This document shows, piece after piece, positions 44,399 through 55,929 of a stretch of 64,000 bases of DNA. The stretch spans positions 227,054,024-227,118,023 of the forward strand of contig NC_134571.1 in assembly GCF_050947875.1 (NCBI RefSeq), read 5' to 3'. The notes under the pieces were generated by a model. That model searched no databases. It worked only from the letters and a program-made list of their open reading frames with translations, and had not been told where the DNA came from. The translations under genes were made by a program, and so were the position numbers. The DNA comes from Dermacentor variabilis. Taxonomy: Eukaryota > Arthropoda > Arachnida > Ixodida > Ixodidae. Positions within the stretch are counted from its first letter, which is position 1. Each line of letters opens with the position of its first letter.

Positions 44399-44495
44399 CT
44401 TTTTTGAGCGTCTTGTTCAATAAATTGCAGTTAGCCAGAGCTCGTCCTGTGTTCTTCCAACTCCGTGTCTTCCATCGTTTTTGCGCTGACTAATA
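44399..44495 (+). repeat. Inverted repeat arm 2 (partner 36052-36155)
   Basis: Carries the same ordered blocks as arm 1 in opposite orientation. It may be one end of a still larger element that encloses the nest. Confidence 0.65.
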
Positions 44496-44799
44496 AGTAT
44501 GCATCCTCTCCAACTCTCACATCTTTCTACCCTACCTTCTTACAATGCAAATAGTATCAGTTGTAAAGGTTTTTCATTAATGCTGTGAATAGTTGAGACC
44601 TCTGTGCAGATGTCATCATTTACCTGGTTACGCCTACTGCAGGGCAAAGGCCTCTCCCATACTTCTCCAACCACCCTGGCCATGTACTAAATGTGGTCAT
44701 GTTGTCCCTGCAAACTTCTTAATCTCGTCCACCCACCTAACTTTCTACTGTGCCCAGCTATGCTTCCCTTCCCTTGGAATCCAGTCCGTAACCCTTTAA

Positions 44800-47777
44800 T
44801 GGGGGAAGCGGGTTGTGGCGACGAAAAATTTCGAAAAGACGTATCTTTTTATTGCATTTTTGGAACGTACAGCTATCATTGCATCTACATTGTTAATTTC
44901 ATACTGGTAACATCAGTATTTTAGCCGCAGTGATGCCTTATACGACATGCACTAGCCGAATTTCAGGCGGAACTTGCCACATTTTCAGAAACGCGTGCCT
45001 GCTCTTCCACGTATGCTAGCGCGGATGTCTTGGTCTCATTTGAAAGATGAGACTTTTTCCTTCAAATTCCCGCCAGAACGGGCCCCATTCAGCCATTGGG
45101 CACTTAGAAAATGCGCGGCAAAAAAAGGTACTAGAATGCCGTTCCTATTCGTCACTCGGTGCACGTGACTTGAGCTTTCCCCCCGATTGGCGGAACTGCA
45201 TGGCCATTGTCTGTTCCGCGCATTGAGGTGCGCCATCTTGCCCTAGTGTCAATGCGATGTCTGAAACGGAGTGAAAATTTTGAATGCGGCACAAGTTGGG
45301 TGCGAGAAAAATGCAACGGATGCTCATCGAAAACTTCAAAAAATGCTGCTCAACAGTGCAAAACGCCCAGGACACCACACCTTCAGCGTCCGATGCCAAA
45401 ATCGTCTATGCAGCAACGGCAGGCCTAACGACCGCATTGGCTGCTGCGGATACTGTGACAGGTCCGTCTGTTGCGGGCCCTTCGACCAGTGCTCGCGTAC
45501 GGCAAGATACGATTTACCGGCAACCCTCCGAGTTGGAGGAGGAGGAAGCGAAAGCCAAAGCAGAGCTATCTGAGTTGTCTTTCGCTCCAGCGACAGAGAG
45601 GAAACGCGAGTTTGTGGGTGACAGGACCGACAATGCACTTCGCCCGCCTGATGTGACTATCACGTTTACGATTGTGGATTTGAGTGCCGTGAACACTTTA
45701 TTAATGTTTTCAAACTGCAACATCTGCAATGGTGCCTTAGAAATCGTCCGAGACGAGCGGGAATACGGACTTGCTGTGAAGCTGCGTTGTATGTGCACAA
45801 ACTGTGGAGAGATTGCGTCAGTGTGGAGCTCGCCGCGTGTTCACAGTGCTGAATGAATGAACCCTTTGCTGTGAACGTTTTGGCTACGTGTGCGTGCCAT
45901 GCAGGCAACGGGGAACCGACAGGCAGCGTTCAATGACGTTTTCTCATTGATGGGCATCAGCCATCGGGCTCTTCACACGAAAACGTGGCAGAGTTGCTTG
46001 AAGACGAAGTTGACGCCAGCGGCCGATTGTGTGGCGCGTAATCTGACCAGCAACTGCGGTCGGTCTGTTCGTGAACTTTACACTGAACTGAACGTGGGTC
46101 ATACTGGGAACATCGCGGTGTCGTATGACTGGTCATGGGTGACCTGGGGTCATACGTTTCATATCAGCATCGGCACCGTGATAGAGTTGTTCAGCGGACT
46201 TTTGCTTGACTTTGTTGTATTGAGCAATTTCTATGCTGTATGCGAGTTGGAGCCTAAGGAGAGTGACCCTTCCTATGGAGCCTGGAAGAATGGCCACAAG
46301 TGTCAGAAGAAGACTAATAAGAAAGCTGGGGAGATGGAGGTGGAAGCTGCCCTCACACTTTTCAAGCGATCATTGGAGCGGCACAATCGGCGGTATACAA
46401 CTGTGCTTTGTCACGGGGACAGCCGCAGTTATCTCGCTTTACAAAATGATGAAGTGTATGGGTATATCCCAATTGAAAAAGAGGACTGCATGAATCACAT
46501 GGGGACAGCCTTGCGCAATTTGGTGGCAGAACACACGGGCCCTGGACATCAGTCTTGGTGGAAAGGGCCGCTTGACAACAGACTTGATCTCCAAGTTAAC
46601 CTCATACTGTGGATGGGCTCTGAAGACCCACAAAGAAGATGTAGATGCCACTCAAAATGCAGTGATGGCCACATATCATCACATTACATCAAACAATGAT
46701 GTGGCTAATCACACTCTTTGTCCATCAGGCCCAAAGTCCTGGTGCAAGCAAAATGCTGCAGCGGCCAAGGGTGAGCTGGTTCCAAAAAATCCTCGAAAGC
46801 TTCCTCCTCATGCGTGTCAGGCTTTATGTCCCATATACGAACATCTTTCAGACAAGAAACTGCTGCAATGTTGCCAGCGTGGTAAAACGCAAAATAAGAA
46901 GAAAAGCCTGCATTTGATGATCTGGGCACTGGCGCCAAAAGACCGGTACGCTTCTTTATTCATGGTGGAGGTTGCTGTGGCAGAGGCAGTATTAACGTTC
47001 AATGCAGGCAATGCAAGGGCCTCAAAGGATATAATGAAAGAACTTTGTCTAAATCCAAGCGAGCAAAGTCGCACCCGCATGGCCGACAAGGATAGGCGTC
47101 GAATGGCAGCATCAGCCAAGAAGCGCAAAGCATCAGAAACTTTGCACCAGTCCCTCAAGAAGCGGCACACAGGGGCTGGGAGTCAGCAGGGCTGCATGCC
47201 TGGTGCCTACTGAGCTGTTCCAGCTGTAAATTTGTAAATAAAATAGGGTTTTGCATGTTTTCTCACTTTTTTCAAAACATGTTTTTGGGTCACTTCACTA
47301 GACACTGTCGGAGTGATATCTCGTGATCTAGAACATCTAGAGCACTAATTCTTTCTTTAGCAGAAAGCCTAATCTGCATATTACAAAGTGCTGAGAGCAG
47401 AATTTCAAATTTGTGCGCATGTATATTTCCATATTATTAATTTTCTTTTGGTGTGGTAGCCTTAGGTCAAGGAAAGAATTTTGATCACCTGCAGAATGGC
47501 TAATTAGAATTTCATTTGAAAATGTTTTGCAGCATTGCAGTTATTGCACATTATAGTATCTAGCTATGCAATAATATTCACTTTCTGCTGAATAGTTTTT
47601 TCTCCATTGTCTCCGGAAACAATAAAGTGGCAGCACTGTCAATCTCCTGAACTAGTGGACCTACAAGAAAAATTATTGTATATTTGAAATCCGCACGGAA
47701 AACTAAGTAAGCTTGTTTATTTTCATCAGATTTGACCATAAGATGCAGGAAATAATCTCCACAACCCATGTCCCCCC
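44800..47777 (+). mobile_element. Element E: second Kolobok-like transposon (2978 bp)
   Basis: The ends read TGGGGGAAGCGGGTTGTGG and the complement of GGGGGGACATGGGTTGTGG, flanked by TTAA (44796-44799 and 47778-47781). It encodes a transposase homologous to that of B, on the plus strand. It is inserted in the 3' part of the RTE LINE. Confidence 0.82.
45284..47213 (+). pseudogene. Element E transposase (Kolobok-like), frameshifted
   Basis: Three frames (45284-45856, 45890-46699, 46572-47213) match the element B protein in order: the Cys-rich N-terminus (CNICNGALEIV and CTNCGEIASVWSSPRV), the QATGNRQAAFNDVF and ISHRALHTKTWQ region, AVSYDWSWVTWG, CHGDSRSYL, IEKEDCMNHM, then CPSGPKSWC and the basic tail ending PGAY. 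In B the catalytic-region phrase is SDGDGST; here one Asp is changed. A stop lies near 45854 and a frameshift near 46580. It is older or more decayed than B. Confidence 0.8.
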
Positions 47778-48169
47778 TTAAGACCATCGGTTATCTTCCC
47801 TCCACATCACGTCCTGCCCATGCCCCATTTTTTTCTTGATTTTAACTAAGATGTCATTAACTCGCATTTGTTTCCTCACCAAATCTGCTCTTATCTCTTA
47901 ACGTTACACCCATCGTTCTTCTTTCCATAGCTCGTTTCATCGTCCTCAATTTAAGTAGAACCCTGTTCGTAATCCTCCAGGTTTCTGCCCCGTACGTGAG
48001 TACTGGTACGACACAGCTGGTTATAAACTTTTCTCTTGAGGGATAATGGCAACCTGCTGTTCATGATCTGAGAATGCCTGCCAAACGCACCCCAGCCCAT
48101 TCTTATTCTTCTAATTATTTCAGTCTCATGATCCGCATCCGCGGTCACCACCTGCCCTAAGTAGATGTA

Positions 48170-49225
48170 CAGTCGCAAACTGATTTTTCGGACTCCAAAA
48201 ATTCGGAATTGCTTGATTATTCGGTCTGCTTCGCGGCACAGCCATTCTCGCCATAGACCGTAATTATAACAACTGCCGAAAGTTCGGACACCTTGCAACC
48301 TATCCTCTGATTTTTCGGACACTCCTTGAGCCAACTAGATCGAGAGCACCATGCACCGACTCTGACCGGTGCACGGTTCGACTTGCTGAATGCCATTTTT
48401 GTTTTGAACGGAGCCTCCTTGCTGCCCCACGAAGTGGCGCTACTGCAAATCCCCACTAATCATCATCATTTCAGCCTCGTTCGATAGTGGCTACAGCAGT
48501 TCCAGTCTCAGCTTAGTAAGCCATGTCAAGACTAGCCAGCAGCTGATTTGTTTCTTTCTTCGTGCATGACGCTGCGAGTAGGCCACATTTTTCGTTTGTG
48601 CGACTGGTATCAGCATGACGGCGTGGTGGTGTTTGCTTTGTGTGATGTGTCGAGGTTGCGGTGATCCAACGCGGCATACGGAAAGATCGCGTCAAGTGTC
48701 CAATGGCGCCGGGAGGCCTAGGATGTGTTGCCTCCTGACGTGCTCCCTGCTGACGCCGAAATTGTTCTGCCGAGACCTGCGCAGTGGTTGCATTGCGATT
48801 CCGGACACCGTCTCATTTTACAGTTTCACAGGTGCTGACACTGCTGTACTGACATGCGCAGAACTCGACAACGGCGAGATCATTCATCAGGTTTCTGCTG
48901 CACTGCCGGATGATGACTTTGAGTCGGAAGATTACGCACCATGTGCTACGCTGCCGTCGCATGCGGAGCATGTACAAGCAGTGACTGTGCTTTGAGCCAC
49001 CTATAGTGACCGTACGACCCTCTCCGATTTTCAGCCTTATTTGATTGCGCGTAAAGGGAACAGCATGCAATGGCACATTCACGATTTCTTAAGCCTGCTG
49101 CCGAGCCCAAATAAGTGCATGGAAAAAAAGGATTTCTTTTTTTTTTCTTAATCTGCTTTTTCGGACACCTGTTTATTCGGACATTGTGCAGTACCTGTGA
49201 GGTCTGAATAAACGGTCGGCAACTG
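48170..49225. mobile_element. Element F: Tigger-like non-autonomous transposon (1056 bp)
   Basis: The ends are CAGTCGCAAACTGATTTTTC and the complement of CAGTTGCCGACCGTTTATTC, flanked by TA (48168-48169 and 49226-49227). It interrupts the RTE reverse transcriptase between GREY- and YLGQ-type codons. Ignoring F and one TA restores the frame. It retains only the end of a transposase. Confidence 0.85.
48820..48995 (+). pseudogene. Tigger-like transposase C-terminal tail
   Basis: The frame contains LDNGEIIHQVSAALPDDDFE followed by SEDYAPC, the acidic end found in Tigger-like transposases. The N-terminal and catalytic regions are deleted. It runs in the plus direction within element F. Confidence 0.5.
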
Positions 49226-50329
49226 TATTCCCTTACCACTTCCAGTGCCTCGCTACCTATCGTAAACTGCTGTTCTCTTCCGAGACTGTTAAACATTACT
49301 TTAGTTTTCTGCAGATTAATTTTCAGACCCACCCTTCTGCTTTGCCTCTCCAGGTCAGTGAGCATGCATTGCAGTTGGTCTCCTGAGTTACTAAGCAAGG
49401 CAACATCCTCAGCAAATCGCAAGTTGCTAAGGTATTCTCCGTTAACTTTTATCCCCAATTCTTCCCAATCCAGGTCTCTGAATACCTCCTGTAAACACGC
49501 TGTGAATAGCATTGGAGACATCGTATCTCCCTGCCTGACGCCTTTCTTTATTGGGATTTTGTTGCTTTCTTTTTGGAGGACTACGGTGGCTGTTGAGCCG
49601 CTATAGATATCTTTCAGTATTTTTACATACGGCTCATCTACACCCGGATTCCGTAATGCCTCCATGACTGCTGAGGCTTCGACTGAATCAAACGCTTTCT
49701 CGTAATCAGTGAAAGCTATATATAAGGGTTGGTTATATTCCGTATATTTCTCTATCACCTGATTTGCAGTGTGGATATGGTCTATTGTTCAGGAGCCTTT
49801 ACGGAATCCTGCCTGGTCCTTTGGTTGACAGAAGTCTAAGGTGTTCCTGATTCTGTTTGCAATTACCCTCGTAAATACTTTGTAGGCAGCGGACAGTAAG
49901 CTGATTGGTCTATAATTCTTCAAGTCTTTGGCGTCCCCTTTCTTATGGATTAGGATTACATTAGCATTCTTCCAAGATTCCAGTACGTTCGAGGTGATGA
50001 AGCATTGCGTATACACGGTGGCCAATTTTTCTAGAACAATCTGTCCACCATTCTTCAACAAATCTGCTGTTAACTGATCCTCACCAGCTGCCTTCCCCCT
50101 TTGCATAGCTCTAAAGGCTTTCTTTACTTCTTCCGGCGTTACTTGTGGGATGTCAAATTCCTCTAGACTATTCTCTCTTCCATCATTGTCATTGGTGCCA
50201 CTGGTACTGTATAAATCTCTATAGAACTCCTCAGCCACGAGCTATCTCATCCATATTAGCAATGATATCGCCGGCTTTGACTCTCTTAACGCATACATCT
50301 GATTCATGCCTATGCCTAGTTTCTTCAGT

Positions 50330-51100
50330 GTAGATCTAAAAACTGTAAAGTGTTTGTTTAAAGTAGTGACTACATGTAAGGCATTGGCATCTACAGTATG
50401 ATCTTTATTCTCAACCAATCAAAATGAAAGCATAGACATGTGCTTTCTGCCTCGCATCTGCTGACCAAAATTGTTGGCGTGGGATGCTGCGTTAGGTGCA
50501 GAAACTGATTTCTGGAGCAAATTGAAATATGTAATACGACATTTACACGACTATAACAAGGCCCCAAATCTAATGTGCACCGAATTTTTGTGGGCTTAAA
50601 GTAGGACAATAAAAGTCAATTTTGCCCAAAGGTCAAAGCATTGATTGCGATAGCAAATTATTGGGCAGCTATAGGCAATAAAGTTAGTAGCTTTATTTGC
50701 TGTATAAACTTGCGTAAACATTCACTTACTAAATTAACAATGACGGTGTCAAATGTACACAAGCAAACATGAACACACCTCGCTCGGTGATGGTGGACAC
50801 TTGCTGTCAGAACGCTGGCGTGGTGAAGAGTGGCGGTGAGGGAATTCCCCCCCCCCTCCTTCGTGGCTGGCTTTTGCTTCATTGTGAACCAGGTGCGCAA
50901 GAACACAGTGTACACAAGGCCATCAGCTATATCAGGTCGGCTAGTTTTTGAACCCAGCAGCTCCAAGAAAGCTGGCACAATGACCGGCAGCCGCTGCAGT
51001 AGAAGTAGAGATGCGCTCTGCCCCTCCCTACCCTCCTAGAGCTCATGCACATCTCTGTGCTCTCCCCTTTGCGGGCAAAAAAGGTGGCAAGCACCCTACC
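50330..51100. other. No gene recognised; repeat-like
   Basis: Short frames only, a poly-C run at about 50847-50858, and stretches that look like common dispersed repeats. No terminal structure identified. Confidence 0.35.
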
Positions 51101-51119
51101 TGCCTTCCTTGTGTGTGCG

Positions 51120-51320
51120 AGAAAATTCTGCCGTGACAACCCTTCTTAGCTCACCTTCGCATATTTTCCCTCGCACCTACAGCGTATGGCATGGGGCCAC
51201 AATCTTATCACACTTCCACTTTATATGGAACCCCACAGCAAAGCCGACAGCTGAAATTCACGTGGAGTATCCATATAAGTGCTATCCCAATAATAAAGGT
51301 GCACCTGAATCCAGCACGCA
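51120..51320. repeat. Dispersed repeat, copy 1 (partner about 54330-54520)
   Basis: CTTTATATGGAAC, GTATCCATATAAGTGCTAT and CAATAATA occur in the same order near 54433-54510. TTAGCTCACC also precedes both. Classification unknown. Confidence 0.55.
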
Positions 51321-52100
51321 CCTGAATGTAATATATATTCCCAATTTATAGACTCTTCATGCAGTACAGTAATACCTTGTTAACTCCAAATAGTAGAAGC
51401 CGAAAAAACATTCGGTAAGCAGATTTCTGAGATAAAGTTGTGAAAATTGTAATGAGAAGTAGAGTTCTTTCGAAAAAGTTCATCACTGCTGACCAGCTTT
51501 TCAACGAGAGCTTCTAAACTGGCTTTTCAGAAAGGTTTCAAAGAAAAAATAAAATTGTACCAGAGATGTCAACCAGCTTCGTTATACAGCACTGTCATTT
51601 TATTCAGTGCAGAAAAACTGCGTAAGGCTGATCTGCTTTGCGGTAACACTTTGACCTAGAAAGGCATCCTCTAGCTGCTTCACACATTGCACGAGCTGAT
51701 TGTTCCCACTTATTCAACTTTATTTCGCAGTTAGCGAAATAAAGTTGTCGGCACCTCTTGAGGTCTTTGACTGTCACCACCTTCACCGTCCCCTCCGTTT
51801 GTAGTCATTCCAGTGATTCCAGCAACAGTAAATTCACCCGTTCATCCTGCCCAGATAGCGCCTACTCGTGAAGGCTCACGTCACTCTGTGGCACCATTTG
51901 TGGTAAATCTGTGCTGCGTGCGTTTTGTATGCGCTAAGCAGGCAGGATGTACCGGAATGCAAGTGGCATGTGCGTTATTATTCTACCTTGCGTAGAAAAA
52001 AAAATTCATCCTACGTGCATTGCATAGAGTAAAATTAAAATGTAAATCGCACCTCTGATGGTAAATCATGTGCATTGCATAAAGCGAACAAAATGAACTG
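51321..52100. other. No gene recognised; one Tigger-like end
   Basis: TACAGTAATACCTTGTTAAC near 51365 resembles the end of element A and may be a Tigger-like terminus without a partner. The 51604-51786 frame is unassigned. Confidence 0.35.
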
Positions 52101-52697
52101 CATCAAGCGTCAGTGGCGTAGCCAAAAATATCGTTCGGGGGAGGTAGGGGGAGAGGGGGGGCTCTTATTGCAGCTCGACTTCCTCGTTATGAATTTGTCG
52201 AAGGATGAAATACATGAATAATAACTGCATTGCTATTGCCAAAGATGCTGCAAACGAATTCTTGAGTGCTATGCACTGTGAAGGCAAGTAAAATATGTAT
52301 TTTTTCATGAAAGAATATACTCGTATGTCCCAAAAAATTGTACCCTAAAGAACTGATATCAATTATGTTTTTTGTCTATTTAATAAGTAAAGCAAATATC
52401 GCACGAACTTTAGAACTATATCAGTTCGAAACCAGCAAAGCAGTGCATGCTGCTGATATGAAAACAGAGGCCATGAAATGAACACGTTGAGGACAAATGT
52501 TTTAATGAAACTTTGCCATACAAGAACCTCGTTTGCATTTTGTACAAATGCAAAGGCCAGGGAAAAATCTCAATGATGCTGTCCTTTGTTCCAATGTATT
52601 GTGCAGGAGCAGCTTTCACCGGTCGTGTGTTGTTATTGCACCGAAATTATGGTCGCAACAGAGAGCAATATAAAATGCAGGAGTTCTGCAAAATATA

Positions 52698-53985
52698 TGA
52701 GGGAAAGTCAAATGAAAGTGAGCCAATGCGAATATATGACAAACGCGTACTTTTAATACAGTAGTGTCCATGACCATTTAGACGTTTGTTCCACTGACTG
52801 AGTCGCCTGATTTCCTGTCTCATAAAACTCTTTGGGTTGCTGCTTCAAAAAGTCTGTAACTGACTCCTTCACGTCATTGCCTGACGTGAGTCTGGTTCCC
52901 TTGAGCTGTTTCTTCAATTGCCCCAAAATCTGGAAGTCGCCAGGTGGTGGGTCTGGAATGTATGGCGGATCTTGCAGCGTTTCCCACTTGGACTTTGCCA
53001 GTTTTGTGTTAACCACATCAGCGACGTGGGGACAGGCATTGTCGTGGAGCAAGGTGACCCCATTCATCAATTTTCCTCGTCGTTTGTTCTTGATTGCAAC
53101 CCGCAGCCGATGCAGCGTTTCACAATATTGGAAACGATTGATAGTTTGTCTAGATTTAGCAAATTTGATCAGTACTGGCCCCTGACGATCAAAAAAGAAA
53201 GTCAACAAGTTTCCGGTGGAACTGACACCCTTTGTCTTCTTTCGGGTAGTGAATTCGAATGCTTTCACTGTAAACTTTGCCGTGGTGTTTCAGGCCCGTA
53301 GTAGTGGCACCATGATTCGTCCCCGGTCACAATTACAGACAAGAAATCCTCGCCCTCATTGTGATAGCAGATCAGATGAGTCAAGGCAGCGCCGAATTTG
53401 TCTTCTGGCGGTGGTTCAAAATCTTGGGCATCCATTGCATACACAAGAGCCGATAACCGAGATGGTCATTAATTATGGTGTGAACCGAACCGTGGCTGAT
53501 GTTCACACGCTCTGCCTGTTTATCAATGCATATCTTCCGTTCTTGTCTAATCAGCTCATCAACCTTAGCAATTGTGTTGGGGGTGATTGCACGGCGACTT
53601 CCACCCGGTCTTGGATCGTATTTGCAACTGTCACGTCCTTCTTCGAACAGTTTGCCTAAATGCTTCACAGTGGCCAATGAAATGCAATGTTCAATGTACA
53701 TGGCAGCCATCCGGCAACTGATTTCTTTGTGAGAGACACCTTCATTCTTCGTGAGAGACACCTTCACAGCTGTCAAAAACACCACGCTGTTCAACATTTG
53801 GAGTGTCCATTATGTCGTGCAGTCGTGTTCAACATCAGTGTACGAGAGCAATAAAGAACATTTATCCTCACACCTGTGTGTCACTTTTTGTAAATGAGGT
53901 GCCTGTGTGCTACGCGCTCGCAGATAGTGAACCGAACCATTATTGGGCGGGATGGGGTGGCTCACTTTCATTTGACTCTCCCTCG
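52698..53985 (-). mobile_element. Mariner element (1288 bp)
   Basis: The termini share GAGGGAAAGTCAAATGAAAG (left) and the complement of GAGGGAGAGTCAAATGAAAG (right), flanked by TA (52696-52697 and 53986-53987). The size and the single transposase gene are typical of mariner. The first base differs between the ends. It lies within the hAT-like element. Confidence 0.88.
52753..53797 (-). pseudogene. Mariner transposase (frameshifted, D34D type)
   Basis: The N-terminal frame (53797-53381) has a paired-like HTH (NEGVSHKEISCRMAAMY and SHGSVHTIINDHLGYRLLC). A middle frame near 53320 gives VTGDESW, with the first catalytic Asp. The C-terminal frame (53268-52753) gives LLHDNACPH (second Asp) and PPYIPDPPPGDF (third Asp, D34D spacing), where mariners usually have PPYSPDLAPSDY. 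Two frameshifts and these substitutions indicate an inactive copy. It would cut and paste at TA. Confidence 0.88.
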
Positions 53986-54067
53986 TACATTAAAAATGCA
54001 AAGATGCAATGAAATATACAAATGTGAAAATAAGCTTGATAAATAGCAGAAAGTGTCATTGAACTTT

Positions 54068-54107
54068 TTTTGTGTATATGTGCTGTTCACTGCACATATA
54101 CACAAAA
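54068..54107. repeat. Hairpin (16-bp arms)
   Basis: TTTTGTGTATATGTGC (54068-54083) pairs with its complement at 54092-54107 across 8 bp. Confidence 0.7.
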
Positions 54108-54329
54108 CCTCGCAACAAGATACTTAAATTATGTATAAGTCTCCCGTAAATCTACGTATCTAAGAAAAAGTCACCATATATAATCTGTCAAACAGGGTAA
54201 ATATGTTGCACAATCATAGATTCAGAGATCTGAGTACTAAGCCCCCCCTTTCCCTCCACTCCCCTTAACGTATCGCATGCGGCAGTTGGCGACGCGCTTC
54301 CTCCTTGCTTTTTTTCTTTTGAGCTCGCA

Positions 54330-54520
54330 AGACTGAGCCACCATCGTTAGCTCACCAATGCCACCCTCCCACCCCCCACGCTTTCATTCGGGCATACAGC
54401 ATGCGGCATGCGGTCACGATGTCGCCCTTGGACTTTATATGGAACATGGAAGTGACGGCAGGAATGTGCCTGGAGCGTCCATATAATTGCTATTGCAATA
54501 ATATAATAAGAGTATCCAGC
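54330..54520. repeat. Dispersed repeat, copy 2 (partner about 51120-51320)
   Basis: It shares CTTTATATGGAAC and CGTCCATATAATTGCTAT-type blocks with the copy at 51120. This copy is inside the hAT-like element. Confidence 0.55.
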
Positions 54521-54529
54521 AACTGAAGC

Positions 54530-55885
54530 GTCCCATGGCTCATTACTCGGCGCAGAAGAAGAAGTAAGAAAATCTAACTTTCGCCATGCGACAATCCGCT
54601 TTTTGCAATGCATTGTGGCGCCATCGTGCAGTGGCCACGAGAAACAATTTGGCAGGCGCTGCTGTGCTCTGCGACAGCCGCCCCGCACAAGACTCGCGAC
54701 CAAACAAGCAGCGGGTGAGACAAGACCAAAACAGTGTGTATGCGCTGTCATATTTTGTCATCATCAGCTAGCTACGGAGCCCGCTGGTGAATGCTTTGTA
54801 CCCGGAGGTTTCTGCAGCGTGACAAACGACTGGAAGAAGAGCTTCGGCCATGCTTTACAAGCTCCTCCTAGGCCTGAAACCACTGCAGCTGTGGCGTAAA
54901 GTGAATAAGTAATAAAACAGTATGAGTACGTACAAAAACGTATGACTCGAATAGGGCATGAGGTGTAGTTCTTAGGGTCAATATCACTTTTCGCCACGGC
55001 ATGTATTGCTTTATGGAATAACATAATAATTATGGAAATAATTTATCATGAATAATTTTCCAAAGGCATTCCTTGTCCGCGGCTGCGAGAATGGCGAGAA
55101 TGGCAAGTCTGGCAAGTGAGTAAAGCAACTCTATTGAAGCTCCGGCGAGGACCCGAACTCGTCGTGCACTCGGCTAGTCCTACGTCGGGACTGGCAGGTC
55201 TAGCCCACCAGCCCGGTCACGGGCATGCTGGATAGGCAGGATTTGCTCGTCTAGAACGGGGCTACGCAGACGTGAGTCTCACTCCTCCTTGCTGAACTCG
55301 GGGCAACTCGACCCGCGCTCCCGGAGCATGTGTGCTAGACCGGAGGTCTGGCCGCTGTACGGGCTGGCGTCATCGCGATATGCGTCAGGGTAAACCGTGT
55401 AGAACAGCAAGACACGGATATGTGCCGGTCCGTAAAAGAGTAAGAGAAATAGCTGACGCCCTATTCCACTGACAAGTGCAGTGCCTGCCACGGCCGTACT
55501 CCATTCACTCAGAGGAAAGTCGAGTCCGGCCGTCCTCCTGACAAATCGCTTCGATCCTTATTCGCTAGGGCGCTGCTCATGCGCAGTTCGACGTTGCAAA
55601 AGGCAGATTCGCTGTGCCGCAACAATGTCTTTTCTTTCTTTTGTGGGACAGGGGCACCGAAACGAAGAAAACCCGAAGTAAAGCATGTTGGCCACAATCG
55701 AATGCCTACTTTGGGCACCAAATGTGGCTACCGAAGGAATATTGAAGAAAACATGAGACGCTTGGTCTGCAGAGAACCATACGCATAGTGCTCGGTATCC
55801 TACACCTGTGAGACAAGACTTTCTGGAGAGGTTGCGCTCAAGCAGATGCATTGCAATCCGTCGAGTCCTCACAGTGATGACGGCA
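54530..55885. other. Interior of hAT-like element, unassigned
   Basis: Several medium frames occur on both strands (for example the minus-strand frame 55558-56097). None has a recognisable domain or a hAT transposase motif. Confidence 0.35.
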
Positions 55886-55929
55886 AGTGACCATTGTTTC
55901 TTTCCTAGTGGAAAGAAACAATGGTCACT
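55886..55929. repeat. Hairpin (20-bp arms)
   Basis: AGTGACCATTGTTTCTTTCC is followed after TAGT by its exact complement. Confidence 0.8.

Larger units (their letters stand above)
47782..50238 (-). pseudogene. RTE reverse transcriptase (fragmented, active-site change)
   Basis: The first part (50238-49789) has MAEEFYRDLYS, GKAAGEDQLTADLLKNGG, ILIHKKGDAKDLKNYRPISL and a closing KDQAGFRKG. The second (49758-49240) has FTDYEKAFDSVE (motif A), VRQGDTMSPMLFTACL, LRFAEDVALL and LKINLQKTKVMF. Motif C reads FAED where RTE enzymes have FADD, by a GAG codon, so the first catalytic Asp is lost. The third part (48169-47951) has YLGQVVTADADHETEI and MGWGAFGRH. These phrases are diagnostic of RTE. A stop at about 49788 separates the first two parts. 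Confidence 0.85.
44620..50320 (-). mobile_element. RTE-type LINE split by two DNA transposons
   Basis: On the minus strand the pieces are: RT fingers (50238-49789), palm (49758-49228), an insertion (element F), more RT (48169-47782), an insertion (element E), and the C-terminal end (44795-44620). The final piece carries RWVDEIKKFAG and GWRSMGEAF-type phrases, the usual end of RTE proteins. Both junctions become continuous when the inserts and one target copy are ignored. The endonuclease is missing, so the copy is 5'-truncated near 50320. Confidence 0.82.

Noticed and set aside
44072..44407. Similar proteins on both strands
   Set aside because: Explained entirely by the foldback symmetry of the DNA.
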